Shown here: one piece after another, positions 43,099 through 51,477 of the stretch
How positions within the stretch are numbered: the first letter of the stretch is position 1
Layout: each line of letters begins with the position of its first letter
Assembly: GCF_003470665.1 (NCBI RefSeq)
Contig: NZ_QRJZ01000010.1
Span: 12,632 to 76,631, forward strand
DNA from: Collinsella sp. AM17-1
GTDB taxonomy: Bacteria; Actinomycetota; Coriobacteriia; Coriobacteriales; Coriobacteriaceae
Reading direction: 5' to 3'
Length of the DNA stretch: 64,000 nt
The notes under the pieces: generated by a model
Told to the model about the DNA's origin: nothing
The model's input: only the letters and a program-made list of their open reading frames with translations
Database searches by the model: none
Made by a program: the position numbers and the translations under genes

Positions 43099-43525
43099 GT
43101 TGTTCACTCCCTCCTGAATCCCATGCCGGAGAGACCCTGTCGACATTGCCCCAGGCCGCCCGTAGCCTGGCATCGACGTATCGAATACATGCGGCGAAAC
43201 AGGCACTCGATAGAATTTCTCCAACGGTATACAGGTTGAATATACGCAGTTGCAGGGGGCAAACTTGAGCGTAACCCCTGCAATACGGGTGTATTGCAGG
43301 GGTTTTGGCAGGTTAGGATTATTCTCGATAGGATATAAAGGCGAGTGTATTACACGCGTACGTCCGAGAGAGATTTTGCGCCATTTCTGAAGGATGTAGT
43401 ACGTTTGTAATATCGTTTACACTCAATTACTCTAGTGCAATAAAGTAGTGGTTGTAAGATTGACTATTATTAGCCGATGCTGTATTTGACTATTCAAATT
43501 GCACGCTTATTAAGGGAGGCCAGTG
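43099..43525. other. Divergent intergenic region between hydN and the toxin-antitoxin genes
   Basis: 427 bp without a supported gene. The right half (about 43320-43510) is visibly AT-rich compared with its neighbours. It holds an operator-like palindrome near hydN and an unassigned 11-bp palindrome (GTGTATTACAC, 43345-43355). No sigma-54 -24/-12 box was found. Confidence 0.6.
43238..43303 (-). promoter_or_regulatory. Candidate operator of the formate hydrogenlyase operon
   Basis: CCCCTGCAATAC-N4-GTATTGCAGGGG is a perfect palindrome at 43275-43302, about 180 bp before the hydN start. A further half site, CCCCCTGCAACTG, follows on the minus strand at about 43248-43260. Three CCTGCAA half sites in 60 bp suggest a regulator-binding region. 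On the plus strand the palindrome is followed by TTTT, so a terminator reading is possible. Confidence 0.5.
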
Positions 43526-43849
43526 ATGTCATCGACTCAAAAACGAGCCATCCTGCAGGTGCGCATTCGCGAGGAAGACAAGCAGCATGCCGAGCGTCTC
43601 TACGACGCCATGGGCACATCGCTCGCCGAGGCCGTGCGCCTTTTTGTCGCGCAGAGCATTTTGATGCGCAAGCTCCCCTTTCAGCCGGTCGCCGTGCGCT
43701 CAAAGGACGGCACCGCCGCCTATGGATCGCTCAAAGCATATGGAGATCCCAATCGCCGCTCCGAGGAGCGCAATGCCTGGATTGAATACCTTGCCACAGA
43801 AAGCGACGATTCGATTTTGGGTCCCGAGGAAGTAGATATCCATGAGTAG
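43526..43849 (+). CDS. RelB/DinJ-type antitoxin (ribbon-helix-helix)
   Basis: 107 residues. The N-terminal half, RAILQVRIREEDKQHAERLYDAMGTSLAEAVRLFVAQSIL, has the RelB/DinJ ribbon-helix-helix DNA-binding pattern. The C-terminal half is acidic (ESDDSILGPEEVDIHE) and would wrap the toxin. The ATG at 43526 follows GGGAGG; a GTG one codon earlier is also in frame. It overlaps the PIN gene by 8 bp, as expected for a toxin-antitoxin pair, and probably autorepresses it. Confidence 0.85.
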   Translation: MSSTQKRAILQVRIREEDKQHAERLYDAMGTSLAEAVRLFVAQSILMRKLPFQPVAVRSKDGTAAYGSLKAYGDPNRRSEERNAWIEYLATESDDSILGPEEVDIHE

Positions 43850-44297
43850 CACCATCATCGACGAGACCGTCATCCTACGCTACCTGCTTGACGACGACGA
43901 AGTTCTGTCACCGCGCGCCGCCAAGGTCATCGCCACGCGCACTGCTCGCGTCTACCCCGAAATCATCACGCGCGTCGTGGTCACGCTGCGCGACGTCTAT
44001 AAGGTTCCCCGCGTTGAGATTGCTGCGGCCATGAAAAGGCTGCTCGATGACGTCATGGTCGACGAGCCCACCGTTGTCGCCCTTGCCGTCAAACTCTTTG
44101 GCAAGACCCATATGGACTTTTCCGACTGCCTCCTCGCAGCCCGAACCGCCATCTACAACGATGATGTCGTGAGCTTTGGCAAGCCCATCATCCAAGGCAT
44201 GATCGACTACCGCCGTAAACGCCAAACCGCCACCGACGCCCGCGGCCACAGCACCGACGCCACCATCGACAAGCTCCGCCACCACGGTCGCCACTAA
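43842..44297 (+). CDS. PIN-domain RNase toxin
   Basis: 151-residue PIN-like protein. Acidic residues expected for metal binding are in STIIDETVILRYLL (near residue 7), ARVYPEIITRV (Glu), HMDFSDCLLAA (two Asp, near residue 88) and the following YNDDVVSFGK. The basic tail (RRKRQ ... KLRHHGRH) could contact RNA. Its gene overlaps the RelB-type antitoxin. A RelB antitoxin with a PIN toxin rather than RelE is a less common pairing. Confidence 0.82.
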   Translation: MSSTIIDETVILRYLLDDDEVLSPRAAKVIATRTARVYPEIITRVVVTLRDVYKVPRVEIAAAMKRLLDDVMVDEPTVVALAVKLFGKTHMDFSDCLLAARTAIYNDDVVSFGKPIIQGMIDYRRKRQTATDARGHSTDATIDKLRHHGRH

Positions 44298-44345
44298 CCG
44301 GCAGGCAACGACATCGCCCGCCCCTCAGCCTCATCCCCTACCTAG

Positions 44346-44410
44346 GTTGCGGTGAAATACGGACTATTTCATGCCTTTAAAGGCCTCAATAGTCCGTATT
44401 TCACCGCAAC
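44346..44410. repeat. R-family palindrome, copy 3
   Basis: GTTGCGGTGAAATACGGACT and AGTCCGTATTTCACCGCAAC form a 22-24 bp stem; the loop contains GCCTTTAAAGGC, itself palindromic. 65 bp in total. It lies between the PIN gene and the AbiEi-like gene (convergent 3' ends). Confidence 0.88.
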
Positions 44411-44439
44411 TTATTGAAGGTTGGCTGCGAACGATTTCG

Positions 44440-45441
44440 CTATCGGGGGTCAGCGTAGGGTTTTGTTGTCGGAATGCCGTAACCGCGCATCATGGCACCG
44501 AACGATTCTACGTCGTAGGTGTCCGAGAGTTTGAAATGAATGACGTTGTGGCCCATGGCGCGAAGGTTCGCGTCGCGCATAAGGGCCGCTCGATAGGTTT
44601 TTGCCGCCACTTGCTCTGGATCATTTTGAGCTTCGTCTTCAAACTTACCTAGCCTATGCAGCTCTGCCAGCGTCCATGAGCCGTCTGGCATCTGCCAGCC
44701 ATAATCTGCTAGATAATAGCCAGCGTTTCCCGGTCGCGTTATCTCAACTTGAAGCTCAGGCGCGGCAACCCCAGCGAGAATCATCGCTGCTCTCGCCTCG
44801 GACTCGCCGCCATTGTCTGACCTGCCGTCCATATGCTCTAAAACGTCAAAAGCACGCGCGATGCCATGCAACCCTCGGCAATTTGTCTGCGCATATGCTC
44901 GCAGCTCTTCGCGTTCGACATCGTACTCACGGGCCAAGCCATCGACATAGCCTAGCGCATAGCGAAAGGCGCTCGTTCGGGCGATATCAACAACCGTTCG
45001 ATACGGATCCGTCAGCGTAAACAGACCGAGCCGCCACACTTCGCCCGCCCGCCAGCGCTTATATTCAACGAACTCATACGTATCACGCCTTGTAGACCGT
45101 GGCAGCAGCACTTGCACTTTATCCAGAAGCGTGTACGCCGAGCCGATGCCGTAGAGCAGCGCTGCCGTCGATCCGCAAAACACAGCATCCGGTTCAACGA
45201 CCGCAATAGCGGATGCCAGCTGAAAGATGCGATCTTCAACCCCAAGATTATTCCAATAGACCGGATCCGCATAAACATGGTTGTAAAGACGAAGCATGAG
45301 CTCTTCCTGCATAAGCTCGCGCGCACGGCGTTCATCCCAAGGATCAATTGTTATAAGCAGCTGTCCATCTTGATGAATTCCAAGTGCCGAGAATAGCATC
45401 CTTGCATATGACTGCGGAAAATGTTTGCCTTTATCGAGCAT
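44440..45441 (-). CDS. AbiEi-like protein with PD-(D/E)XK-type C-terminus
   Basis: 333 residues, not recognised as a named gene. The central part (DAVFCGSTAALLYGIGSAY ... LLPRSTRRDTYEFVEYKRW ... LTDPYRTVVDIART) follows the AbiEi antitoxin/type IV TA layout. The C-terminal part (SEARAAMILAGV, YLADYGWQMPDGSWTLAELHRLGKFED) has an E...D...ExxxxxK pattern like Vsr/DUF559 nucleases. GC and codon use look like its neighbours. The start at 45441 has GGGG six bases upstream; an upstream GTG at 45462 is possible. No AbiEii partner is adjacent. Function unassigned. Confidence 0.55.
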   Translation of the reverse strand: MLDKGKHFPQSYARMLFSALGIHQDGQLLITIDPWDERRARELMQEELMLRLYNHVYADPVYWNNLGVEDRIFQLASAIAVVEPDAVFCGSTAALLYGIGSAYTLLDKVQVLLPRSTRRDTYEFVEYKRWRAGEVWRLGLFTLTDPYRTVVDIARTSAFRYALGYVDGLAREYDVEREELRAYAQTNCRGLHGIARAFDVLEHMDGRSDNGGESEARAAMILAGVAAPELQVEITRPGNAGYYLADYGWQMPDGSWTLAELHRLGKFEDEAQNDPEQVAAKTYRAALMRDANLRAMGHNVIHFKLSDTYDVESFGAMMRGYGIPTTKPYADPR

Positions 45442-45627
45442 GGCCAACCCCATAACCGTCACGGCGGAGAGAATACTATTACGCTATCGCATGCTTCCGT
45501 CCGCAGACCTTGCCAAAAGCTGACCAAAAGCTTGACGTCGCAGGTCAAGGCTTCAAAAAATATTTCCACTCTCGGTAGACGGTCGCTACGACCCTCCCAA
45601 CGGCATCAAAATCCAACCTTACAAATA

Positions 45628-45692
45628 GTTGCGGTGAAATACGGACTACATGGGCCATATAAGCCGAAAAACAGTCCGTATTTCACCGCAAC
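45628..45692. repeat. R-family palindrome, copy 4
   Basis: GTTGCGGTGAAATACGGACT and AGTCCGTATTTCACCGCAAC around a 25-base loop, 65 bp in total. Confidence 0.88.
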
Positions 45693-45730
45693 TTAGGAGG
45701 GGATGTGGGATCCCCGGCATGTATATGAAA

Positions 45731-45762
45731 ATGGCTCTGGTCCCAAAAGGAATCAGAGCCAT
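45731..45762 (-). terminator. Terminator of the tRNA-Pro/tRNA-Gly unit
   Basis: Minus strand AATGGCTCTG and CAGAGCCATT pair and are followed by TTCATAT, shortly after tRNA-Gly. Confidence 0.7.
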
Positions 45763-45774
45763 TCATCTATCCTA

Positions 45775-45848
45775 TGGAGCGGGCGACGGGAATCGAACCC
45801 GCGTCATCAGCTTGGAAGGCTGGGGTTCTACCATTGAACTACGCCCGC
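45775..45848 (-). tRNA. tRNA-Gly (anticodon TCC)
   Basis: GCGGGCG at the 5' end pairs with CGCCCGC; discriminator T and CCA are encoded. The anticodon loop CTTCCAA gives TCC. T arm GGGTTCGATTCCC. 74 bases. Confidence 0.96.
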
Positions 45849-45854
45849 AAGATA

Positions 45855-45931
45855 TGGTCGGGACGACAGGATTTGAACCTGCGACATCCTGCTCCCAAAG
45901 CAGGCGCGCTACCAAACTGCGCCACGTCCCG
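45855..45931 (-). tRNA. tRNA-Pro (anticodon TGG)
   Basis: CGGGACG at the 5' end pairs with CGTCCCG; discriminator A and CCA are encoded. Anticodon loop TTTGGGA gives TGG. The D arm contains GTTTGGTAGCGC and the T arm GGTTCAAATCC. 77 bases, followed after six bases by tRNA-Gly. Confidence 0.96.
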
Positions 45932-45982
45932 AAGGTGTTGAGCAGCTAAGGTCTAAACCTTGCGTGTCCCAAAGCGAAGGAA

Positions 45983-46011
45983 ATTATAGGGGAGACTCCC
46001 CGCCTGTGCAA
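45983..46011 (-). promoter_or_regulatory. tRNA-Pro/tRNA-Gly promoter
   Basis: TTGCAC (46006-46011) and TATAAT (45983-45988) are 17 bp apart on the minus strand, 52 bp before tRNA-Pro. The spacer contains GGGGAGTCTCCCC, a palindrome that may double as a terminator for brnQ, whose stop is 12 bp away. Confidence 0.75.
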
Positions 46012-46022
46012 GCATTGATGCC

Positions 46023-47381
46023 TTAGCTCCTCGAATGTGCGACAAAACGACTATGGAGCAGACCGATCACAAAGGCAACCACGGCAACCGGCGCCCACGC
46101 GGCACCGATATCCGCCAGCGGCAGCACATCGAACGGCAGCCACGCGCCCGCAAAGAACGCATCGCGAACCGAGGTGATCACGCTCTGCACCGCGACCACA
46201 CCGCCGACCCAAACCCACACCTGCGGACGTGCGTCGCAAAAACCGTGCACCAGGCCCATCAGCACCAGCACGATGGCGACGGGATACAAGGCGTTGAGCA
46301 TGGGCACCGAGAACATAAGAATCACATCGAGGCCCACGTTGGAAAGCACGCACGAAAACGCCGCGAACACAAAGGCGAGAATCGCAAAGGGACGGCGCAT
46401 GGCCTCCTCGGAGGCCCCCGCTCCCCCTTCGACCACATACGTCTCGCAGAAGTAACGCGAGCAGCAGCTGATGAGGCCGATGCACACGTTCATGCAGGCA
46501 AGGAAAAAGATCGCAAAGACCACGACCGTGCCGGCAAGCCCAAAATGCATGGAGGCCGAGCGAGCAAGGATTGCAGCGCCGTTGGTGGCGTCGGGCATCA
46601 CGGTGCCGAGCTGCATACCGGCAAGGGCCAAGCCGCAATAGATGACGGCCATGAGCACGCCGGCGATCACACCGGAGCGCGAAATCTCGAAGGCCACACG
46701 CTTGTCATCGGTAACGCCCAGCTCATGAATGGTCTCGGCGATGATGATGCCAAAGGCGAGCGACGCGAGCAGGTCCATGGTCTGATAGCCGGTCAAAAAG
46801 CCCTGCACGGCAGCACCGGCATTATAGGGAGCCTGTGGCGCGGCAGCGGGACCCAGCGGCGAGACCACGGCAGCGCCCACGACCAATACGATAAGGGCGA
46901 TGAGCGCGGGGCCCGTAATGCGGCCGAGTACGCGCGTGATGACGCCGGGACGCAGCGTGAGCGCAAATGCGACGATAAAGAACCCGACGGCAAACACCAG
47001 GCGAGCCGTGGCGAGCGAGACGCCCTCGGGCAGCAGCGGCACCAGCATCTCGAAGGCCGTGGAGCTCGTGCGCGGAATGGCCAGGCACGGGCCGATAGCC
47101 AGATACACCGCCGCGACAAAGAACTCGCCAAATTTGGGGTGCACGCGGCCGGCAAGCTCGCGCGCCGTTCCGGCAAGTGCCACGGCGATAAAGCCCATAA
47201 CGGGCAAGCCGATGGCGGCGATGAGAAAGCCAAGCATGGCGACCGGCGTGGCAGAACCTGCCTGCAGCGCCAGCAGCGGCGGAATAATGAGGTTGCCGGC
47301 GCCAAAGAGCATCGAGAACAGGGCGATACCGACGGTGACGACATGGTCGGAGCGCAGACCGCGCGGAGCGGATGAAGCCAT
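46023..47381 (-). CDS. brnQ: Branched-chain amino acid transporter (LIVCS family)
   Basis: 452-residue symporter for Leu/Ile/Val with 12 membrane segments. ALFSMLFGAGNLIIPPLLALQAG near residue 18 is the LIVCS signature; AIPRTSSTAFE (around residue 100) is the second conserved region. The gene begins 68 bp after csd and is probably a single transcript. Sodium or proton coupling cannot be read from the sequence. Confidence 0.92.
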   Translation of the reverse strand: MASSAPRGLRSDHVVTVGIALFSMLFGAGNLIIPPLLALQAGSATPVAMLGFLIAAIGLPVMGFIAVALAGTARELAGRVHPKFGEFFVAAVYLAIGPCLAIPRTSSTAFEMLVPLLPEGVSLATARLVFAVGFFIVAFALTLRPGVITRVLGRITGPALIALIVLVVGAAVVSPLGPAAAPQAPYNAGAAVQGFLTGYQTMDLLASLAFGIIIAETIHELGVTDDKRVAFEISRSGVIAGVLMAVIYCGLALAGMQLGTVMPDATNGAAILARSASMHFGLAGTVVVFAIFFLACMNVCIGLISCCSRYFCETYVVEGGAGASEEAMRRPFAILAFVFAAFSCVLSNVGLDVILMFSVPMLNALYPVAIVLVLMGLVHGFCDARPQVWVWVGGVVAVQSVITSVRDAFFAGAWLPFDVLPLADIGAAWAPVAVVAFVIGLLHSRFVAHSRS

Positions 47382-47400
47382 GGGACCACCTTTCGAGTCA

Positions 47401-47434
47401 AAACAAAAACGGGACGGGCAAAAGACCCGTCCCG
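47401..47434 (-). terminator. Strong terminator after csd, end of the DCCP-selenium operon
   Basis: Minus strand GCGGGACGGG pairs with CCCGTCCCG and is followed by TTTTTGTTTT, 14 bp after the csd stop. No other good terminator lies in the operon above. Confidence 0.92.
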
Positions 47435-47448
47435 CAAGTATATACGCT

Positions 47449-48588
47449 TTAGCAAGCTAAATCGCGCAAAGCTTCAATCGCGGCGTCAACTTCCTCGTCT
47501 GTGTTGAAATACCCAAACGAGAAGCGAACGACACCCTGGCGCTCGGTCCCCAACGCGCGGTGCATGAGCGGAGCGCAGTGGGCGCCGGGGCGCGTCGCAA
47601 TCCCCCACCCTTGCATGAGCGCATCCGAGATCTCGGCCGAATCGATATCGCCCACGTTGAGCGAGACGATCGCCGAGCGTGCTGGCTGGTCGAAGGCACC
47701 GTAGAGCTTGATTTCCGGAATCTCACGAACGCCGGCGAGGAAGCGTTCGGCGAGCGCGCGCTCGTGAGCCGAAATCGCCTCCACCCCGCCCTGGGCCTCG
47801 ATAAAGTCGAGGCCGGCAGAAAGGCCGGCGATACCGTGACCGTTGAGCGTGCCCGCCTCAAGGCGCGTGGGCCACTCCCGCGGCTGCAGCGCATCGAAGC
47901 TGTGCACGCCCGTGCCGCCCATGGCCCAGGGAGCCACATCAATGCCCTCCGCCACGGCCAGGCCGCCGGTGCCTTGAGGTCCCATGAGCCCCTTGTGGCC
48001 GGTAAAGCACACCATGTCGAGCCCCATGGTCTGCATATCGATATGCGCCGTGCCGGCAGATTGCGAGGCATCGACGATCACCAGCGCACCGGCAGCATGG
48101 GCCATGGCCGCCACGCGCGCGATGTCGACCGCGTTGCCGGTCACATTGGAGGCGTGCGTCACCACCACGGCACGTGTGCTCGGCGTGACCAGCCGCTCGA
48201 GCTCGTCGTAATCGAGCGCGCCGTTCACGTCGCAACCCGCATGCTCAACCGTCACGCCCTGCTCAGCCGACAGGCGGTTGAGCGGACGCAGCACGGAGTT
48301 GTGCTCGAGTACCGTCGTGACCACGCGGTCGCCGGGGCGCACTACGCCATTGATGGCGGTGTTGAGCGCCGCCGTGGAGTTGGGCGTAAAGCACACATGG
48401 TCCGCCCTCGGGCAACCCAAAAGGCGCGCGAGCTTGGCACGGCAGCCATGAATCGTACGAGCGGCATCGAGGGCACCCGACGTGGCGCCGCGCCCGGCAT
48501 TGCCAAGCGAGCACATCGCCTGCGTCACGGCATCGATGACCGTCTGCGGCTTATGCATGGTCGTCGCCGCGTTATCCAGGTAGATCAT
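47449..48588 (-). CDS. Cysteine desulfurase/selenocysteine lyase-like class V aminotransferase
   Basis: 379-residue PLP enzyme of the TIGR01977 type. The Schiff-base lysine is in CFTGHKGLMGPQGTGG; NSTAALNTAINGVV contacts phosphate. The active-site loop RPGAHCAPLMHRALG carries a Cys that could hold persulfide or selenide. The protein ends in Cys. ATG overlaps the DUF3343 stop. Placed last in a SelD-YedF-DUF3343 cluster, it probably supplies sulfur or selenium to these carriers, an inference from context. Confidence 0.85.
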   Translation of the reverse strand: MIYLDNAATTMHKPQTVIDAVTQAMCSLGNAGRGATSGALDAARTIHGCRAKLARLLGCPRADHVCFTPNSTAALNTAINGVVRPGDRVVTTVLEHNSVLRPLNRLSAEQGVTVEHAGCDVNGALDYDELERLVTPSTRAVVVTHASNVTGNAVDIARVAAMAHAAGALVIVDASQSAGTAHIDMQTMGLDMVCFTGHKGLMGPQGTGGLAVAEGIDVAPWAMGGTGVHSFDALQPREWPTRLEAGTLNGHGIAGLSAGLDFIEAQGGVEAISAHERALAERFLAGVREIPEIKLYGAFDQPARSAIVSLNVGDIDSAEISDALMQGWGIATRPGAHCAPLMHRALGTERQGVVRFSFGYFNTDEEVDAAIEALRDLAC

Positions 48589-48836
48589 CGCACGACCTCC
48601 CACATATCAATCACGGTATAGCCCTCGGTGGGAACACCCGCCTCGGCGAGTTCGCCGCGCAGCAGTTCCTCATCGGCAGGCAACGCCTTCCACGCCAGAC
48701 CGCAGCCGGCAGCGACCTCCCCGGGCACGGGAATCGTTCGCCCGGGAAGGCCGCGCTCAATGCACAGGGACTCGCAGCCCATGGCGGACGCCGTGGTGGG
48801 AAACGTGATGACAAGCGCCGGGCGCTTCTCCCTCAT
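48585..48836 (-). CDS. DUF3343 small Se/S carrier-like protein
   Basis: 83 residues, one DUF3343 domain: ALVITFPTTASAMGCESLC ... GRTIPVPGEVAAGCGLAWKALP. The conserved Cys in GCGLA is the presumed chalcogen site. It lacks the Cys-rich tail of the paralogue at 20612. It overlaps csd by 4 bp and follows yedF by 19 bp. Family role as selenium or sulfur carrier is proposed, not shown. Confidence 0.8.
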   Translation of the reverse strand: MREKRPALVITFPTTASAMGCESLCIERGLPGRTIPVPGEVAAGCGLAWKALPADEELLRGELAEAGVPTEGYTVIDMWEVVR

Positions 48837-48855
48837 GGCAACTCCAACCAATACG

Positions 48856-49482
48856 CTACGGGCGCACGACGCGCACGGCCTGCTCCATCTTCTCCACGAT
48901 CACGTACATGTTCGTGACCTCGCCCACCGCGAGCTGGTCCTTAATGCCAAAGTGGTCGAGGCAGGTACCGCAGGTGAGAATCTCGACACCCTGCTCGGCC
49001 AGGCCCTTCAGGTCGTCGAGCACCGGCGAGCCCTCGACGGTGAGCTTGGCGCCGCCGTTGTAGAACAGCATGGTCGCGGGCAGCTCCTCCTGCTGCGTCA
49101 CGGCAAAGATAAACGCCTTCATGAGCTTGTGGCCCAGCACGTCGTCGCCACGGCCCATGCAGTCGGTGTAGACGGAAATGACGAGCTTGCCCTTGCCGGC
49201 GCTGGCATCACAGAAGGCAGCGCCATCCTGCTCGGGATCGGCCACGGCAACGGCGCCAGAGGTCGCCACGGTCACGTGCCACTCGGCGTCAGAAACCTTC
49301 TCGACCGAGGCCGTGCAGCCTTTCTCCTGCGCCATCTTGGAGATGTTCTTGACGGCGGTCTCGTTGTCGACCGAGGTCACCACAGCACCCTCGCCATCAA
49401 GCTGCTTCAGAGCTTTGAGCGTCTTGACGACGGGCAGCGGGCAGGCATCGCCCATGGCATTGACTTCAATTTTGGTAGACAT
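48856..49482 (-). CDS. yedF: Selenium metabolism protein YedF (TusA-like plus DsrE-like)
   Basis: 208 residues. The N-terminal TusA-like domain has NAMGDACPLPVVKTLKAL with Cys14 in the CPxP motif. The C-terminal domain (LVISVYTDCMGRGDDVLGHKLMKAFIFAV ... GVEILTCGTCLDHFGI) is DsrE-like with three further cysteines. YedF proteins are found beside SelD and are thought to carry sulfur or selenium. Start at 49482 follows AAAGG, 59 bp after the selD stop. Confidence 0.9.
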   Translation of the reverse strand: MSTKIEVNAMGDACPLPVVKTLKALKQLDGEGAVVTSVDNETAVKNISKMAQEKGCTASVEKVSDAEWHVTVATSGAVAVADPEQDGAAFCDASAGKGKLVISVYTDCMGRGDDVLGHKLMKAFIFAVTQQEELPATMLFYNGGAKLTVEGSPVLDDLKGLAEQGVEILTCGTCLDHFGIKDQLAVGEVTNMYVIVEKMEQAVRVVRP

Positions 49483-49541
49483 AGCAAATCCTTTCAAAAG
49501 GGACCGCCCAGAACAGTAGACGGTCGCATAAACGGTTTTCC

Positions 49542-50591
49542 TTAATGCACAACGTGAACGGCAGGACCACCCGGCACCGCCTCGCACACGCGGCCGATTG
49601 TGGCGGCAACGCGACCTTCGGCATGCAGGCGGCGGGCGAGCTCATCCACATCGGCAGCAGGCGCTGCGATGAGCAGGCCGCCCGAGGTCTGCGGATCGTA
49701 CAGCGCATCCAGCATGCCCGGCTCCAGGTCATCGTCGGCCGCCACGCGCGGGCCAAAGAAGTCCTGGTTGCGGTAGGCGCCGGCAGGGATAATGCCCAGA
49801 CGCGCCATATCGAGCACCTGGTCAAAGAGCGGTACGGCCCCTGACGCAAGCTCAATCTGCACACCCGAGCCCTCGGCCATCTCACACGCATGCCCAATCA
49901 GGCCAAAGCCTGTGACATCCGTGCAACCGTGAAGCTCAAGCCCCTCGGCCAGACGAATCGGTGCCTCGTTGAGGGTGCGCATCGAGTCAAACATCGGGCT
50001 AGCCTCGTCCTGCTCAATGAGCTCGCCCTTAATGGCCGTGGTGATGATGCCCGAGCCGACCGCCTTGGTCAGCAGCAGGACATCGCCCACGTGCGCGCCG
50101 CTGTTGGCGAGCATGCGATCGAGCGCGACAAAGCCGCTCACGGACAGGCCGTACTTGGGCTCGTCGTCGTTGATGGTGTGGCCGCCCGCGATGGTGCAGC
50201 CAGCCTCGACGCACTTGTCGGCGCCACCCGCCAGAATCTGGCCAGCAGCCTCAACACCCAGGCAGCTGGGTATGCAGAGCAGGTTCATGGCATGACTCGG
50301 CCGCCCGCCCATAGCGTAGATGTCCGACAGCGAGTTGGCCGCGGCGATCTGGCCAAACAGAAACGGGTCATCGACCATCGGCGGGAAGAAGTCGATGGAC
50401 TGCACGAGGCCCAAGTTGTCGCCAACGCGAAAGACGCTCGCATCGTCGGAGGTATCGAACCCCACGAGCAGGTTGTCGTTATGCACATTGGGTAAGTCGC
50501 CCAGGACCTGGGCGAGGGCTCCAGGAGCCAACTTAGCGGCTCAACCGCTCGCGGCAGTCATAGACGTGAGCTTAATCTGATCGTCAGGCAT
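49542..50591 (-). CDS. selD: Selenide, water dikinase SelD, itself a selenoprotein (Sec at codon 17)
   Basis: Makes selenophosphate from selenide and ATP. Read from the ATG at 50591 (behind GGGGAGG) the frame gives MPDDQIKLTSMTAASG, then TGA at 50541-50543, then AAKLAPGALAQVLG. Codon 17 is the catalytic Cys17 of E. coli SelD and K20 is conserved, so TGA encodes Sec. After the TGA, GCCC and GGGC enclose AGGTCCT, a SECIS-like loop. DTSDDASVFR, FFPPMVDDPFLFGQIAAANSLSDIYAMGG and ADDDLEP-type segments are typical of SelD. Without the TGA the gene would be called about 18 residues too short. 349 codons. Confidence 0.93.
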
Positions 50592-50661
50592 CGATACCTC
50601 CCCTCATCGGTCAATCATTTTCTCTCAGTATACGCATGAATGCGAGCCCAAGGCGGATGCA

Positions 50662-51426
50662 TTAATTGCGCGCCTGTGCGCGAATCGCCGCGCCGATGGC
50701 ACCGGCAAAGCGAGCCTGGGGCGAGGTGGTCACCGGCGACCCCAGTAGCTCGCCCAACCGCTCCACAACGTAGGCGTTCTCGCACAGGCCTCCCGTCAGG
50801 TAGTACGGAGCACCCGCCGCCTGCCCGGCCATGGTCGCCACGCGCGAGACCACGCTGTCGATCACACCACGGGCGATGTTCTCGCGCGGCTCACCGCGAC
50901 CGATCAGGCTGATAACCTCGCTTTCGGCAAACACCGTGCACATGCTGCTGATCTTGGTAGGCTCGCCGGAACGTGCCAGGTCGGCCATCTGCTGCTGGGA
51001 AATGCCTAGGCGGTCGGCCATGATCTCCAAAAAGCGCCCCGTGCCGGCAGCGCACTTGTCGTTCATGGCGAACTTGGCCACGCGGCCGCCCTTGATCTGA
51101 ATGACTTTGGTGTCCTGACCGCCCACGTCGATTACGGTGCCATGGTCGCCAAACAGGCGCACGGCACCGGTGCCGTGGCAGGTAATCTCGGTCACAACCT
51201 TGTGTGCATAGGGCACCGCGATGCGGCCGTAGCCAGTCGCGACCACGCGAGCATCGTCGCCCGCCACGTCATAGCCGGCTGCGGCGAGCTCACCGCGCAG
51301 ACGCTCGGCCGCATCGACCGAGGAGAACCCGGTTGGCTGCACGCACGTCCACGCCAATGAACCCTCCCCGTCGACCACAGCAGCCTTAGCCGCCGTAGAC
51401 CCGATATCGATCCCGATCCCTATCAT
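50662..51426 (-). CDS. BadF/HgdC-type ATPase, activator of the double-cubane reductases
   Basis: 254-residue ASKHA ATPase. GIGIDIGSTAAKAAVVD is the phosphate-1 motif and TVIDVGGQDTKVIQ the second; the cluster cysteines lie in NDKCAAGTGRFLEIMA and SSMCTVFAESEV, which bind one [4Fe-4S] between two subunits. It uses ATP to deliver low-potential electrons to the adjacent dehydratase-like reductases. Followed by selD after 70 bp. Confidence 0.92.
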   Translation of the reverse strand: MIGIGIDIGSTAAKAAVVDGEGSLAWTCVQPTGFSSVDAAERLRGELAAAGYDVAGDDARVVATGYGRIAVPYAHKVVTEITCHGTGAVRLFGDHGTVIDVGGQDTKVIQIKGGRVAKFAMNDKCAAGTGRFLEIMADRLGISQQQMADLARSGEPTKISSMCTVFAESEVISLIGRGEPRENIARGVIDSVVSRVATMAGQAAGAPYYLTGGLCENAYVVERLGELLGSPVTTSPQARFAGAIGAAIRAQARN

Positions 51427-51477
51427 GGCTCTCTCCCAATCTAAACATCAAAGACAGCAGCACGTTCAGGCGCCTTA

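Larger units (their letters stand above)
45442..45774. other. Intergenic region 5' of AbiEi-like gene
   Basis: 333 bp with no supported gene. It contains R-family copy 4 and the tRNA terminator. The stretch 45470-45620 holds nothing else recognisable. Confidence 0.6.

Noticed and set aside
43099..43300. Sigma-54 promoter of the formate hydrogenlyase operon
   Set aside because: No TGGCAC-N5-TTGC type sequence on the minus strand.
46035..47375. 446-residue frame opposite brnQ
   Set aside because: Antisense shadow with extremely charged composition.
49542..50531. SelD starting at the internal MAPGALAQ position
   Set aside because: It would lack the catalytic residue; an upstream ATG with good ribosome site and in-frame UGA restores it.
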